Shown here: piece after piece, positions 55,245 to 63,111 of the stretch
Numbering within the stretch: position 1 is the first letter of the stretch
Layout of the letters: each line of letters opens with the position of its first letter
Origin: Nitrobacter vulgaris
Lineage (GTDB): Bacteria > Pseudomonadota > Alphaproteobacteria > Rhizobiales > Xanthobacteraceae
Reading direction: 5' to 3'
DNA: 64,000 nucleotides
Assembly (NCBI RefSeq): GCF_002028545.1
Contig: NZ_MWPQ01000042.1
Coordinates: 1 to 64,000, forward strand
Program-made: the position numbers and the translations under genes
Notes under the pieces: model-generated
What the model saw: the letters and a program-made list of their open reading frames with translations, nothing else
Told to the model about the DNA's origin: nothing
The model's database searches: none

Positions 55245-56033
55245 TCACATCCTGAAGCGCACGGGAACAACGAGTTGCACGACCTGCGCGGTGATCTCCG
55301 GCGGCACAGGGGGTAAAGGAGATGCGCGCACGATCATCGCGAAGGCTTCGTCGTCGAGTTCAGGAGAACCCGAAGAGCGCACAAGATGATATCGGAGCAC
55401 CCGACCGTCGCGATCCATGCCGAAGCTCAAAAGCGCCGTCCCTTCAGTTCCTTTCATACGGGCCTCGCTCGGATAGCGCTTGTAGCGCTCCAGGTGAGAG
55501 AGCAGCCTCGCCTTCCAAGCATGCGAGACCCCGACGGACGCTTGATCGGTATCGCTCGCTCCCATCTCGGGTTGGTCAGGCACGCCGGTAGCGCCCATGA
55601 TCGGCACACTCGTATGAGGCGGCGCGGAGCTTGCGGCTGGCGGAACAGGAGGTGCGCTTGCCTTGTGAACTAACGCCCGCTTCGGACTCGGCGCCGGCAA
55701 TGCCACCGGCTTTTCTACCGCTTCTCCTTGTTCGGAAATCTCCGGCGGAGGGTCCTCGGCGAGCGTCGGCGGGGGTAATTCAGCGAGTTCCGCCGACGTT
55801 GGTTCGGCAACCTCACCGTGCTCGACGAAGGTTGAGCCATGGGAGGGAACAACGACGATCTCGACAAGGGCCGGACCAGGCTGTTCGCCGACCACCGGCT
55901 TGACCGTCGGATCGCAAACCAGCGTATACAAGATAGCGAAATGTGCAGTGAGCGCGATACACGATGGGATTCTCCGCGCAACAAGACGAGGCATCCAACC
56001 GCCTTGCATGATGGCGGTGGGGTTTCCCATCAC
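55245..56033 (-). CDS. Second TonB-family protein
   Basis: A 262-residue TonB-like protein: hydrophobic helix near residues 24-42, Pro/Glu-rich linker (PPPTLAEDPPPEISEQGEAV), and C-terminal domain WKARLLSHLERYKRYPSEAR then SFGMDRDGRVLRYHLVRSSG. It clearly differs from the first TonB at 46566-47363, so it is not a recent duplicate. The start could be 56033, 56009 or 55994; the last has AAGGCGG close ahead and would put the helix nearer the N-terminus. Head of the leftward set including the DUF3016 gene. Confidence 0.88.
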   Translation of the reverse strand: MMGNPTAIMQGGWMPRLVARRIPSCIALTAHFAILYTLVCDPTVKPVVGEQPGPALVEIVVVPSHGSTFVEHGEVAEPTSAELAELPPPTLAEDPPPEISEQGEAVEKPVALPAPSPKRALVHKASAPPVPPAASSAPPHTSVPIMGATGVPDQPEMGASDTDQASVGVSHAWKARLLSHLERYKRYPSEARMKGTEGTALLSFGMDRDGRVLRYHLVRSSGSPELDDEAFAMIVRASPLPPVPPEITAQVVQLVVPVRFRM

Positions 56034-56717
56034 GCACCGTCCGCGACCAGGGATTTACGGTGATGAATTACATCGGCGCGGGTCAGCATGGCGGTAACAC
56101 GTTGCGGAACGGCCATGACGATGGACGCACAAAGAGAATGACCATCAGCCGCGCGGACAGTTCGCATGATGGCGTGCATTCTTCGCTCTCCGGCCTGCGA
56201 ATAATACAACGTCGCGCATACGCAGCCGCGCGCTTCTCACAGGGCATGGCAGCTACCTAGGCTGGGCATGTGCCGCCTTCAAGGCATTGCAAGAGCCAGC
56301 AAACTTGAATACCTCGAAAGTAATGAGGGCTTCTCTCCGCGACGCGGTCGGAGCGACACAGAATATTTCGCAAGCGATTGCGAGCCTGGGAGCATCGCCG
56401 AGCCGCTTGCTGCCGGGATCAATCAAAGGACGTCGGCAAGCAACGAGATTCGCTTACGCGTGATAGCGCGGTGAAAATGGCAGAAGCGGCTCAAGATGCG
56501 GCGGGTCGTCTTCTGGAACAGATGGGCTGAAACCATCGGTAGCGAGGCTCATCAGTCATGCTCGCGACTGAGCCCCATTCAAACGTCTGGCACGATGTTT
56601 CATCGTGCATCGCCCTTTGTGATTGCCGAACCGTCGATGGTGATGCGCGACGCCTTATTCCTAACCTGCCGAAACTTGAGCTATCAGCAAAGACCGGGAT
56701 TCAAGCAACCATTTCCG
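56034..56717. other. Gene-poor interval
   Basis: No gene supported. On the + strand about 56322-56463 encodes an open stretch beginning MRASLRDAVGATQNISQAIA that ends at a TGA, followed after it by a second short frame ending in RLLEQMG. This could be debris of one gene but no family is recognisable. Confidence 0.35.
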
Positions 56718-57131
56718 TTATGCTTTCGCATCACCTGCATCAGCGAACAGCGCGGCAATGGTTTCCGATGCGATCAACGCGTTGGCTTCGAGGGGCTTAC
56801 CGACGACGTGCTCATCAACAAGCGCGAAAGCTTCATCTTCGGCCATCCCGCCACCAATCAGCCCGAGGGTGATGACGTTCTCCACATCGGTCGCCGAATA
56901 GATCTTTTCAAGAAAGCGTCTGTGGCAAGCCGCCGGTGTGTCGCCGTATTGCCCCGCCAGTGGTGCCCTGCCTATGCCGAGACGGGCAATCGTGATCATC
57001 CTCGAGACCTGTTTCAATTTCGCTCCACCTGCGATCATGGCGAGGACCTTGGGGTCGTTCAAATTGAAGGTACGAACCTTGCCGGCAAAACTGATCTGGC
57101 GAGCGCAACGATTGGTGTTGTTTTTGGTCAT
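56718..57131 (-). CDS. GTA gp10/phage tail-assembly-chaperone-like protein
   Basis: A 137-residue protein with a perfect GGAGG six bases before its ATG. The first half (RQISFAGKVRTFNLNDPKVL) and especially VITLGLIGGGMAEDEAFALV then DEHVVGKPLEANALIASETI match the pattern of the GTA-gp10/phage tail assembly chaperone family, whose members read GLxGGG-x(3-5)-A-x-x-LV-x(5-8)-PL. No other phage or gene-transfer-agent gene is seen in the window, so it is an orphan, next to a tRNA gene. The assignment is by pattern only. Confidence 0.6.
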   Translation of the reverse strand: MTKNNTNRCARQISFAGKVRTFNLNDPKVLAMIAGGAKLKQVSRMITIARLGIGRAPLAGQYGDTPAACHRRFLEKIYSATDVENVITLGLIGGGMAEDEAFALVDEHVVGKPLEANALIASETIAALFADAGDAKA

Positions 57132-57447
57132 CTCAAACCTCCTCGATTACTTTGGCAATTCGGCCTGCGATTCCAGCAACCCAGGCGGCGTTATACGAAA
57201 GCAGACCACACCGTCTGTGCGATATGTAGGTGAGGCGGCTCTTTATTCTATTGTGATGCTCTCCCGCCGAGCATCTCGCATCGGCTAACCACATGCCGTG
57301 TTCCGGGAGGATCAGGCGATAAGGCTGCTCCGGCTCACGGTTCGCCATATGTGGTCATGGGAGCAATTCGGCGATCACCTTCATTTTATCACGAGCGTCA
57401 CCCACGCGCCGGAAGGGCTAACTCGTTTTCCTGCATTGAAATCCTTC
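57132..57447. other. Short interval between the phage-like gene and tRNA-Gly
   Basis: No gene or RNA recognised in this roughly 315-base stretch. No direct copy of the tRNA 3' end that would mark an attachment site was noticed. Confidence 0.4.
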
Positions 57448-57521
57448 TGGAGCGGGTGAAGGGAATCGAACCCTCGTATTCAGCTTGGAAGGCTGCTGCT
57501 CTACCATTGAGCTACACCCGC
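57448..57521 (-). tRNA. tRNA-Gly (anticodon TCC)
   Basis: Leftward 74-nt tRNA with encoded CCA: acceptor GCGGGTG/CACCCGC, D-arm GCTCAATGGTAGAGC, anticodon loop CTTCCAA between CAGC and GCTG, T-loop TTCGATT. The anticodon TCC reads GGA/GGG codons. Confidence 0.96.
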
Positions 57522-57606
57522 GCCCGCCGATCACCTATCACGTCGCGCCGGGACCCTCAACCATCCTGCAGCGCAATGAATATCCCGGAACGGACGAGCA
57601 AGGGTC

Positions 57607-57635
57607 TTAACATGCCGCGCGTTCGTGCCTATGAT
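57607..57635 (+). promoter_or_regulatory. Near-consensus sigma-70-type promoter
   Basis: TTAACA (57607-57612) and TATGAT (57630-57635) separated by exactly 17 bases; each has one mismatch to consensus. It would start transcription near 57642, 29 bases ahead of the small ORF. Confidence 0.6.
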
Positions 57636-57670
57636 CTAGTTTCCAACAACAAACGAAAGGAGGTGATCCA

Positions 57671-57715
57671 GTGTCTTGTTCAGAGCGCTGTCACCTCGCT
57701 GGGATCGCCCGCTAG
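57671..57715 (+). CDS. 14-codon ORF behind a maximal Shine-Dalgarno sequence
   Basis: GTG at 57671 opens MSCSERCHLAGIAR then TAG. GGAGG is seven bases upstream inside the 17-nt 16S-complementary run. Two Cys are at positions 3 and 7. Another frame from GTG 57664 runs to TAA at 57761 (33 codons) but would have a poorly placed ribosome site. Either could be a leader peptide; translation is inferred from position only. Confidence 0.4.
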   Translation: MSCSERCHLAGIAR

Positions 57716-57771
57716 GCTTTTCGCCTCGTGGAGGGCGACTCAGCGCCCGGGCCAGCGAGAATAAACATCGG

Positions 57772-57801
57772 GGCGCGGCGGGACAGCTCGCCGCGCCTTT
57801 T
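57772..57801 (+). terminator. Rho-independent terminator of the compact unit
   Basis: GGCGCGGCG (57772-57780) and CGCCGCGCC (57789-57797) are exact reverse complements, loop of eight bases, followed by TTTT. It also lies downstream of the converging peptidase gene. Confidence 0.8.
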
Positions 57802-57935
57802 CGCTACAACAGGTGGATGCGGTCGGGCACCTCGCCATATCAGCGCAGCTGGCCCTCTCAGCATTAATGTTCACGCTGACCGATCCGCGCCGCCAGCGTG
57901 GCCGTACGCCACGAGCGTCAATCGTTGAACCGACA

Positions 57936-58589
57936 TCACCATCGCGCGTTGGCATAGTGCGTACGGCGTCGATGTTGACGGCGTGCCTCATGCCGTCCTC
58001 CGCTCCAGCCGCCAAGTTGGAAATGGCCACTGTCGGCATGTGCCCATTGCGCCCCCGCAACTAGCCCGCAGGAGTTCGCCAGCGCGATTTCGTTGTGGGG
58101 CATGCGTGGCCGCGTGACGTTGCGTCCGTACTGGTTGATATCGAGCGCCAATCCCGCCGGATGCAGAGAGCCATGCACACTTCCGTGCGCTCGCCAGCCT
58201 CCCATAAAACGGATCGGATAACCCTGCCGGTCGAGAGCCGACACCAGACATTGAAAAGCACCAGTGGCGCGGTTGGCAACATGCGCCTTGGCACCCGAGG
58301 CCGAACGGATCAAACCGACCGCTCTCCCCGCGCCCTCGGCCATGACCCGCGCAAGCCCGACGGGAATTCGTCTGTGCCCCTTGTGACGGACCCAGTGCCG
58401 GACAGCAACATGATGGGAATGCCAGCTGGCGTGCTCCGCCGAGTCATACTGCGGGTTCCAGTTGCCATAGCAGGGGCGCATCGCGTCGCATCCCGTGGTG
58501 GCAACCTGCCATTTCTTAGAAGAAGGTCTGGCCGATGAGGGTGTGGCAACAATGCAAATCATCGCCGATGCAATAAGCAGTCGGATCAT
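57936..58589 (-). CDS. M15-type (VanY/DacB-like) peptidase, exported
   Basis: A 217-residue protein: signal peptide (residues 1-20, ending TPSSA), a His/Trp-rich N-terminal region, then a zinc-peptidase-like core. HGSLHPAGLALDINQYGRN has the first His and Asp ligands of the M15 (D,D/L,D-carboxypeptidase) fold and WAHADSGHFQL the last His. These enzymes trim peptidoglycan peptides; extensin-like proteins of this group look the same, so the substrate is not certain. Start 58589 follows GGGAGAT. The C-terminus is basic (RHEARRQHRRR). Confidence 0.78.
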   Translation of the reverse strand: MIRLLIASAMICIVATPSSARPSSKKWQVATTGCDAMRPCYGNWNPQYDSAEHASWHSHHVAVRHWVRHKGHRRIPVGLARVMAEGAGRAVGLIRSASGAKAHVANRATGAFQCLVSALDRQGYPIRFMGGWRAHGSVHGSLHPAGLALDINQYGRNVTRPRMPHNEIALANSCGLVAGAQWAHADSGHFQLGGWSGGRHEARRQHRRRTHYANARW

Positions 58590-58604
58590 CGTATCTCCCG
58601 GCAT

Positions 58605-59178
58605 GCTGGAGTGAGGGGAACGCGGGAACTAAGCCCCTGCTCTGAAATGTCCGGCACGGAACCGCTGGTCATGGTGGCAGGTACCTAGGACGGGCAGCCA
58701 TGCCCTGTCCAGCTAGACGCGAACAGGCGAATGAATTAAGATTGACGGTCGAGGTTAAATTGCTTGAATGAGCAGCACGACGACGTCGATTCTGCGGCAA
58801 AAAGTCGAGCCGAATCAATTAGAAGAGACTACTGGCGGGAAACACGCCTAATCTCGGCTCGTGCGAGCCAAGAAGATAACTCTGGCTCATGAAGTCTAGG
58901 CTCCGCCAGCCGCAGACGTCCCATCCAATCCAGTTTAAAACATGAACGGTCAACCGGCCAATCGAGCCGGCGCCAAAACTGGCGTCCAAGACTTGGAATG
59001 CCGCCACGGTCCCTCTCAAAAACTCGTAGACACGGCGCACTCGCCGACCAGGCGCGCCCGCCTTGCACCAACTCGCTAGCGGTTTTTCTCCTTCGCGCAT
59101 AAGTAGGGTCAACAACACCGCACTGGCTTCAGGAAGGAGCATGCTTGAAACGGGCGATCGAGACGACGGAGGCGAACG
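58605..59178. other. Interval without a supported gene
   Basis: No gene supported. Leftward open frames around 58819-59100 contain some protein-like composition but lack ribosome sites and overlap the real 58-residue gene's region on the other strand. No RNA or repeat was recognised. Confidence 0.35.
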
Positions 59179-59355
59179 ATGAATGATTTTTGGGAATGGC
59201 GCAGTTCTTCGCGAGAATTCGATGGCAAACCTGACGATATCGGTGGAGGTCACGGGAGTGACCGCACCAGAAGGGGTAAACTCGGTCTGATTATCGGCGT
59301 GGTCATGTTCGTTGTTTTGGCCGTGATATTCGTAATTTTCGAATATGCGCAGTGA
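59179..59355 (+). CDS. 58-residue single-span membrane protein
   Basis: ATG at 59179 with GGAGG six bases ahead opens a 58-residue frame: a soluble Asp/Gly/Arg-rich N-terminal half (MNDFWEWRSSSREFDGKPDD) and one strong C-terminal membrane helix (LGLIIGVVMFVVLAVIFVIF), ending EYAQ. The positive-inside rule places the N-terminus in the cytoplasm (RTRRGK ahead of the helix). No family recognised. A good ribosome site plus clean amphipathic layout make it a likely real small gene. Confidence 0.75.
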   Translation: MNDFWEWRSSSREFDGKPDDIGGGHGSDRTRRGKLGLIIGVVMFVVLAVIFVIFEYAQ

Positions 59356-59562
59356 ACCCGCGTCATGAGTCTTAAGCAACGGCCGGCCATTTCCACCATT
59401 GGATGCGTGGAAGTGCATCTTCTTGGCCAGCGCTCGGTTGACTTTGCCGGGGCGCTTCGCTCATAAACGCGCGCAACCGCGCGCTCGTCATCCGGGCAGG
59501 TGCCTTTAATGTCATCCATGGTCGGTCGGGCCACTTCAGCAGGTGACATCCGATGGCGTTGC

Positions 59563-59648
59563 GGGGGAGTGTCCCGAGTGGCAAAGGGAGCTGACTGTAA
59601 ATCAGCCGCCTTATGGCTTCGTAGGTTCGAGTCCTACCTCCCCCACCA
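59563..59648 (+). tRNA. tRNA-Tyr (anticodon GTA)
   Basis: An 86-nt class II tRNA with encoded CCA: acceptor GGGGGAG/CTCCCCC, anticodon stem CTGACTGTAAATCAG with anticodon GTA, long variable arm CCGCCTTATGGCTTC, and T-loop TTCGAGT. It precedes rlmB by about 80 bases. Confidence 0.96.
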
Positions 59649-59725
59649 TTCCCAAGTTCACCATTCTCAAATCTCCGATTGCTACGATTTTCTCGATAGA
59701 TCCCACCCCCCCGAGACAAACACGC

Positions 59726-60571
59726 ATGAGCGATCGTGATCGAGAACCGCGATTCCGGAGGGGTTCACGGCCGGGGAGTGGCCACGTCAAGGATTCCCAC
59801 CGGAAGGGCCCACCAAGGCATGGTTCGGTGCGGAGAGCTCGCGAGACCGGCCCCGATGGCCCAGCGGTGCTTTACGGCTGGCATACGGTGACAGCCGCGC
59901 TGGCGAATCCCCGCCGCCGTATCCGAAAATTGCTGCTTACAGAAAACGCCGCGCTGCGGCTCACGCATGAAAACATCAATACCCGGATCACGCCTGAAAT
60001 CGTGCGTCCGAGTGCCATCGATCAGCGCCTCGGCCCCGACGCGGTGCATCAGGGATTGCTCGCCGAAGCCGATCCCCTACCCTCGCCTGACATCGAGACG
60101 CTGACGCAGGAAGGCATCGTGCTGGTGCTTGACCAGATCACAGACCCGCACAATGTCGGCGCGATCATGCGATCGGCCGCGGCTTTTGCGGTGAAAGCGA
60201 TCGTCACCACGGCGCGCCACAGTCCCGAGGCCACCGGCGTGCTGGCAAAGTCCGCCTCTGGCGCGCTGGAGGTTGTGCCGCTGGTGCTGGTGCAGAATCT
60301 GGCGCGGGCGCTGACCCGACTGAACGACCGCGGCTTCATGACCGTCGGCCTCGACAGCGACGGTGGCGAGAATCTCGCCGCCATCCAGTTGCGGCAACCA
60401 TTGGCTCTGGTACTCGGCGCCGAAGGCAAAGGTCTGCGGCAGCTCACGCGGGATACATGCAGCGCGGTCGCGCGCCTCGACATGCCTGGTCACATCAAGA
60501 GCCTTAACGTCTCGAATGCCGCGGTGCTGGCGCTTTATATCGGCGCCAGCCATCTCGGCCTCATGCACTGA
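59726..60571 (+). CDS. rlmB: 23S rRNA (guanosine-2'-O)-methyltransferase RlmB-like (TrmH family)
   Basis: A 281-residue SPOUT methyltransferase. A basic Arg/Gly-rich N-terminal leader (residues 1-50) precedes the L30e-like substrate-binding domain starting VLYGWHTVTAALANPRRRIR. The knotted catalytic domain shows VLDQITDPHNVGAIMRSAAA, LALVLGAEGKGLRQLT and IKSLNVSNAAVLALY, motifs 1 to 3. It methylates Gm2251 of 23S rRNA in E. coli; the exact target here is by homology. Start 59726. Confidence 0.92.
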   Translation: MSDRDREPRFRRGSRPGSGHVKDSHRKGPPRHGSVRRARETGPDGPAVLYGWHTVTAALANPRRRIRKLLLTENAALRLTHENINTRITPEIVRPSAIDQRLGPDAVHQGLLAEADPLPSPDIETLTQEGIVLVLDQITDPHNVGAIMRSAAAFAVKAIVTTARHSPEATGVLAKSASGALEVVPLVLVQNLARALTRLNDRGFMTVGLDSDGGENLAAIQLRQPLALVLGAEGKGLRQLTRDTCSAVARLDMPGHIKSLNVSNAAVLALYIGASHLGLMH

Positions 60572-60625
60572 CGGCACGAAGACGCCGGGCATTGCGGGAA
60601 CGCGTTTGTTTTTCAGGCGCGCCGA

Positions 60626-61156
60626 TCAGTTCTCATGATACCGCGCTGAATGACGGTAGTCATGATGTTGTCCCGATCCATAAATCACGCGCGGAAGAGC
60701 GGCGCGATCGCCATGGCGCGAAACATGGCCGTGATGCCGGGTACGATTCCAGCGATAGCTGTACACGACCGGGCCGGTCGCGGGCGCGCCATCATAGTAG
60801 TGATGCATGGCGTGGGCATAACGACCGCCGTCGTAAGGATAGAAGTAAGGACGACTGTAGGCATTCCATCCGGCAACGGCACTTTCCTGATAGGTCGGCA
60901 CTGGTGCGAAATTGCCGGGACCGCTGAACACTGGCCCTTGATTGACATAATAGTACTGTGTCGGAGACGGCAGGCTCTCGTAGCCAGCGAAGCCGTAACC
61001 ACCGTAATAGCCTGGATAATAACCCGATACGCAGGGGCTGTACGACAGGCATGGAGAGCATCCACTCGTGAACAACCCTCCACATGCCATTGCGGGCGCA
61101 ACACTTGCGGCCACGATGGCCGCAGCCGCGACCATCCCGGAAATCATTTGACGCAT
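60626..61156 (-). CDS. Exported Tyr/Gly/His-rich protein
   Basis: A 176-residue protein with signal peptide (residues 1-24, ending PAMAC) and a low-complexity Tyr/Gly/Pro/His-rich body (SGYYPGYYGGYGFAGYESLP; HGHVSRHGDRAALPRVIYGS). Several Cys follow the signal (CGGLFTSGCSPCLSYSPC), one of which could be a lipobox variant although MAC is atypical. Surface or periplasmic role is inferred. Convergent with rlmB. Confidence 0.7.
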   Translation of the reverse strand: MRQMISGMVAAAAIVAASVAPAMACGGLFTSGCSPCLSYSPCVSGYYPGYYGGYGFAGYESLPSPTQYYYVNQGPVFSGPGNFAPVPTYQESAVAGWNAYSRPYFYPYDGGRYAHAMHHYYDGAPATGPVVYSYRWNRTRHHGHVSRHGDRAALPRVIYGSGQHHDYRHSARYHEN

Positions 61157-61203
61157 CTACTTTCTCCCGCTGTTTTCTTTGTTCGATTTGGGTCGTGTTG
61201 ATC

Positions 61204-61647
61204 TCAACGAAAGTTTGGAGGCAAACCCGAGGGTCCGATCTTGGGCGCGAGGATCACCGGAGGCGGCATCTGCGGGATGTCGGATTGCGCGGGCGTCGGG
61301 TTTGAACGAGCCGACCACGACTGATGAAAGCTTTCGGCTCGCCGCAGTGGCTTGCGATTGGATGGCGGCTCGATTTCGAGGCGGCCGTAACCGGGCGCGC
61401 GGCCAAGACTCGGATAATAATGACCGACATGCGGTTCATAGACGTAGCGTCCGCCGTACACCGTGGGCTGCGGTTGTATCCTCCGAGAAAGTCCCCAATC
61501 GCCCTCGACGACGGCATAGGACGCATCGACACCATTGATGATGATGGGAACGCCGGGACGTCCGGGAATCACAAACACCGGACCGCTGTCGGCCAGAGCC
61601 GTCAATGAGGTCCCGATCAAAATGGCCAGCACAAGTCCGATACGCAT
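61204..61647 (-). CDS. Exported hypothetical protein
   Basis: A 147-residue protein: signal peptide (residues 1-19, ending TALA) then SGPVFVIPGRPGVPIIINGV and a Pro/Tyr-rich body (YGGRYVYEPHVGHYYPSLGR; PPSNRKPLRRAESF). No known fold. Start 61647 (MRIGLVLAILIG) is chosen for the signal peptide; the ATG at 61695 adds a non-signal leader. It may pair with the neighbouring Tyr-rich exported gene, 47 bases away in the same orientation. Confidence 0.7.
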   Translation of the reverse strand: MRIGLVLAILIGTSLTALADSGPVFVIPGRPGVPIIINGVDASYAVVEGDWGLSRRIQPQPTVYGGRYVYEPHVGHYYPSLGRAPGYGRLEIEPPSNRKPLRRAESFHQSWSARSNPTPAQSDIPQMPPPVILAPKIGPSGLPPNFR

Positions 61648-61817
61648 CACTGGACTCCGGGTTATGGCAAACCCTAATCGAACCAACGCCGGCAAGGGTT
61701 AAGGCTGTCACCGAAACTTCCGGTAAGCCTAACGTCTCGGGATGCGCCGAGGTTCAAATGCGAACAATCCCGCCATCGAATTGTTAACGCAGGTCGCGCC
61801 TGCTCCCATCGTACGAG

Positions 61818-62012
61818 TTAGTCGCTCACGCTAAATATCTCTTCGATGGTCAGGTTGAATAGGCGGGCGATTTTGAATGCCAGCGGCAGGCTTGGATCAT
61901 ATCGTCCACGTTCGAGTGCATTGATCGTCTGACGCGAAACGTCCAGTCGAGCAGCCAAATCAGCCTGTGACCAATTGCGTTGCGTACGAAGCTCCTGAAT
62001 GCAGTTGTTCAT
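61818..62012 (-). CDS. XRE-family helix-turn-helix regulator
   Basis: A 64-residue protein that is almost only an HTH_3/Cro domain: CIQELRTQRNWSQADLAARL then DVSRQTINALERGRYDPSLP, with the recognition helix in SRQTINALERG. Minimal XRE regulators of this type sit directly behind a small membrane protein gene. Start 62012 lies seven bases after the membrane gene's stop. It probably represses its own operon at the palindromes 62406-62461. Confidence 0.88.
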   Translation of the reverse strand: MNNCIQELRTQRNWSQADLAARLDVSRQTINALERGRYDPSLPLAFKIARLFNLTIEEIFSVSD

Positions 62013-62019
62013 CTGTAGC

Positions 62020-62406
62020 TCAGGTGGCCCAGAAGAACGCCCACAGGCCGCACAGCACCAGCCAAACAGTGAGGGCCGACAACCGTGGGAAGCCGGCATT
62101 TTCCAGAAAGCCGTAGCTGAACGTGGCGAGGGTCGTACCTGCAAAACCAAAAGCAAAAGCTTCCAGTTGCAGCCTGCGTTGCATCTCATCCGATCTGCGT
62201 GTGATTCCGACGATGGGCATGCATAGCAGAAGCGCCGGAATCATCGAGCCGAGGCTGATTGCGATACTCGCCGCTCTATCATCGGTGCCCCGCGCAAGCA
62301 GACGCAGCGAAATAATCAGGGTGATTGCGTAGGTCGCCATGCTCAACGCGGCGGGAATCATGTTCCGCGCTAGCTTGGTGTATGTGTTCTGGTCCATTGT
62401 CCGCAT
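62020..62406 (-). CDS. Small membrane protein paired with an XRE regulator
   Basis: A 128-residue protein with four hydrophobic helices (MIPAALSMATYAITLIISLR; AISLGSMIPALLLCMPIVGI; FAFGFAGTTLATFSYGFL; ALTVWLVLCGLWAFFW). Arg-rich cytoplasmic loop RRSDEMQRRLQ. Start 62406 overlaps the first palindrome; ATG 62397 is an alternative. Proteins in this pairing are of unknown function. The operon is likely membrane protein then regulator. Confidence 0.75.
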   Translation of the reverse strand: MRTMDQNTYTKLARNMIPAALSMATYAITLIISLRLLARGTDDRAASIAISLGSMIPALLLCMPIVGITRRSDEMQRRLQLEAFAFGFAGTTLATFSYGFLENAGFPRLSALTVWLVLCGLWAFFWAT

Positions 62407-62423
62407 GTAAAGCTAGCTTTACA
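62406..62423. promoter_or_regulatory. Perfect 18-bp palindrome (operator-like)
   Basis: TGTAAAGCT/AGCTTTACA is an exact 18-bp palindrome adjoining the start of the membrane protein gene. It is the likely operator of the XRE regulator encoded two genes in. Confidence 0.65.
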
Positions 62424-62443
62424 CTCACGCAAGTCACTCAACA

Positions 62444-62461
62444 TGTCAAGTACGCTTTACA
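62444..62461. promoter_or_regulatory. Second, imperfect operator copy
   Basis: TGTCAAGTACGCTTTACA matches the 18-bp palindrome in 14 of 18 positions, 38 bases away centre to centre. A TTGACA -35-like hexamer (62444-62449 on the minus strand) lies inside it, so binding would block the leftward promoter. No gene is seen between 62462 and 62707. Confidence 0.55.
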
Positions 62462-62707
62462 TACCGACGAAGGCAGTCGATTTCCCTAGGCTGATTGTTC
62501 ATCCCGATAGCCGTAGGACACACGAATCCCCCGTCACGAACAGCGATGAGCGTATTTACCCGACAGGGTAGAAGATCACTTGGCGCACAGGGCCAGAAAC
62601 CCGCTGCCACGCCCGCCACAGCAGACCTCGCAACAGCTATGTTCCAACTACCATCGGATAAGAACCCATAGCCGTCAGCGGAAGACTGCGTTAAATAGCG
62701 CCTCTTC

Positions 62708-62783
62708 GCCCGCTTAGCTCAGTTGGTAGAGCAGTGGTTTTGTAAACCTCAGGTCGCTGGTTCGAGTCCGGCAGCGGGCACCA
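62708..62783 (+). tRNA. tRNA-Thr (anticodon TGT)
   Basis: A 76-nt tRNA with encoded CCA: acceptor GCCCGCT/AGCGGGC, D-arm GCTCAGTTGGTAGAGC, anticodon loop TTTGTAA with TGT, T-loop TTCGAGT. The anticodon stem has one T-T mismatch (GTGGT against ACCTC), unusual but not disabling. Confidence 0.9.
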
Positions 62784-63111
62784 TCTCAGAGATGCCAGAG
62801 CACTAGATCGTCGCGCGTGCGGAACCTGCTGGTCGATAAAGCATGGGCCGGGTGTGCGGACGCGTGCCCCTGCAAGGAGCCGCATCCGCCATGCTGAGTG
62901 TTTTGCGTACTATAGACACATCGGCGGAATGTCGTCGGTGGGGTGATGGATGCAGCGCCTCCCGGTAGGACAACAATGATCCGTAGGGACGACAATGATG
63001 CATCTTGCGTTAGGATCGAAACATCCTGCCAGTCCGCAGCTAGGGCAGCCTAGCCGCGTCCTGTCCTTTTATCACCTGCGCGGACATGCCGTCCCTGTCA
63101 CCGGAGGCTGC
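62784..63111. other. Interval between tRNA-Thr and the SulP gene
   Basis: No gene or RNA recognised. Short open frames on both strands have no ribosome sites. Confidence 0.4.

Larger units (their letters stand above)
57642..57801 (+). ncRNA. Compact transcript with 16S-complementary leader (candidate small RNA)
   Basis: A roughly 160-nt unit bounded by a near-consensus promoter and a strong terminator. It contains GAAAGGAGGTGATCCAG (57655-57671), a 17-nt perfect complement to the 16S rRNA 3' end. GAGGTGA (57660-57666) can pair with TCACCTC (57691-57697), hiding the ribosome site. CTCGCTGG (57695-57702) can instead pair with CCAGCGAG (57752-57759), and TCGCCC (57705-57710) with GGGCGA (57733-57738). 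The first and second pairings overlap, so they are mutually exclusive in part. It could be a leader-peptide switch or a regulatory RNA. The start point is inferred. Confidence 0.55.

Noticed and set aside
58819-59418. Leftward 199-residue frame
   Set aside because: Overlaps the better-supported 58-residue rightward gene with GGAGG spacing; no ribosome site or family.
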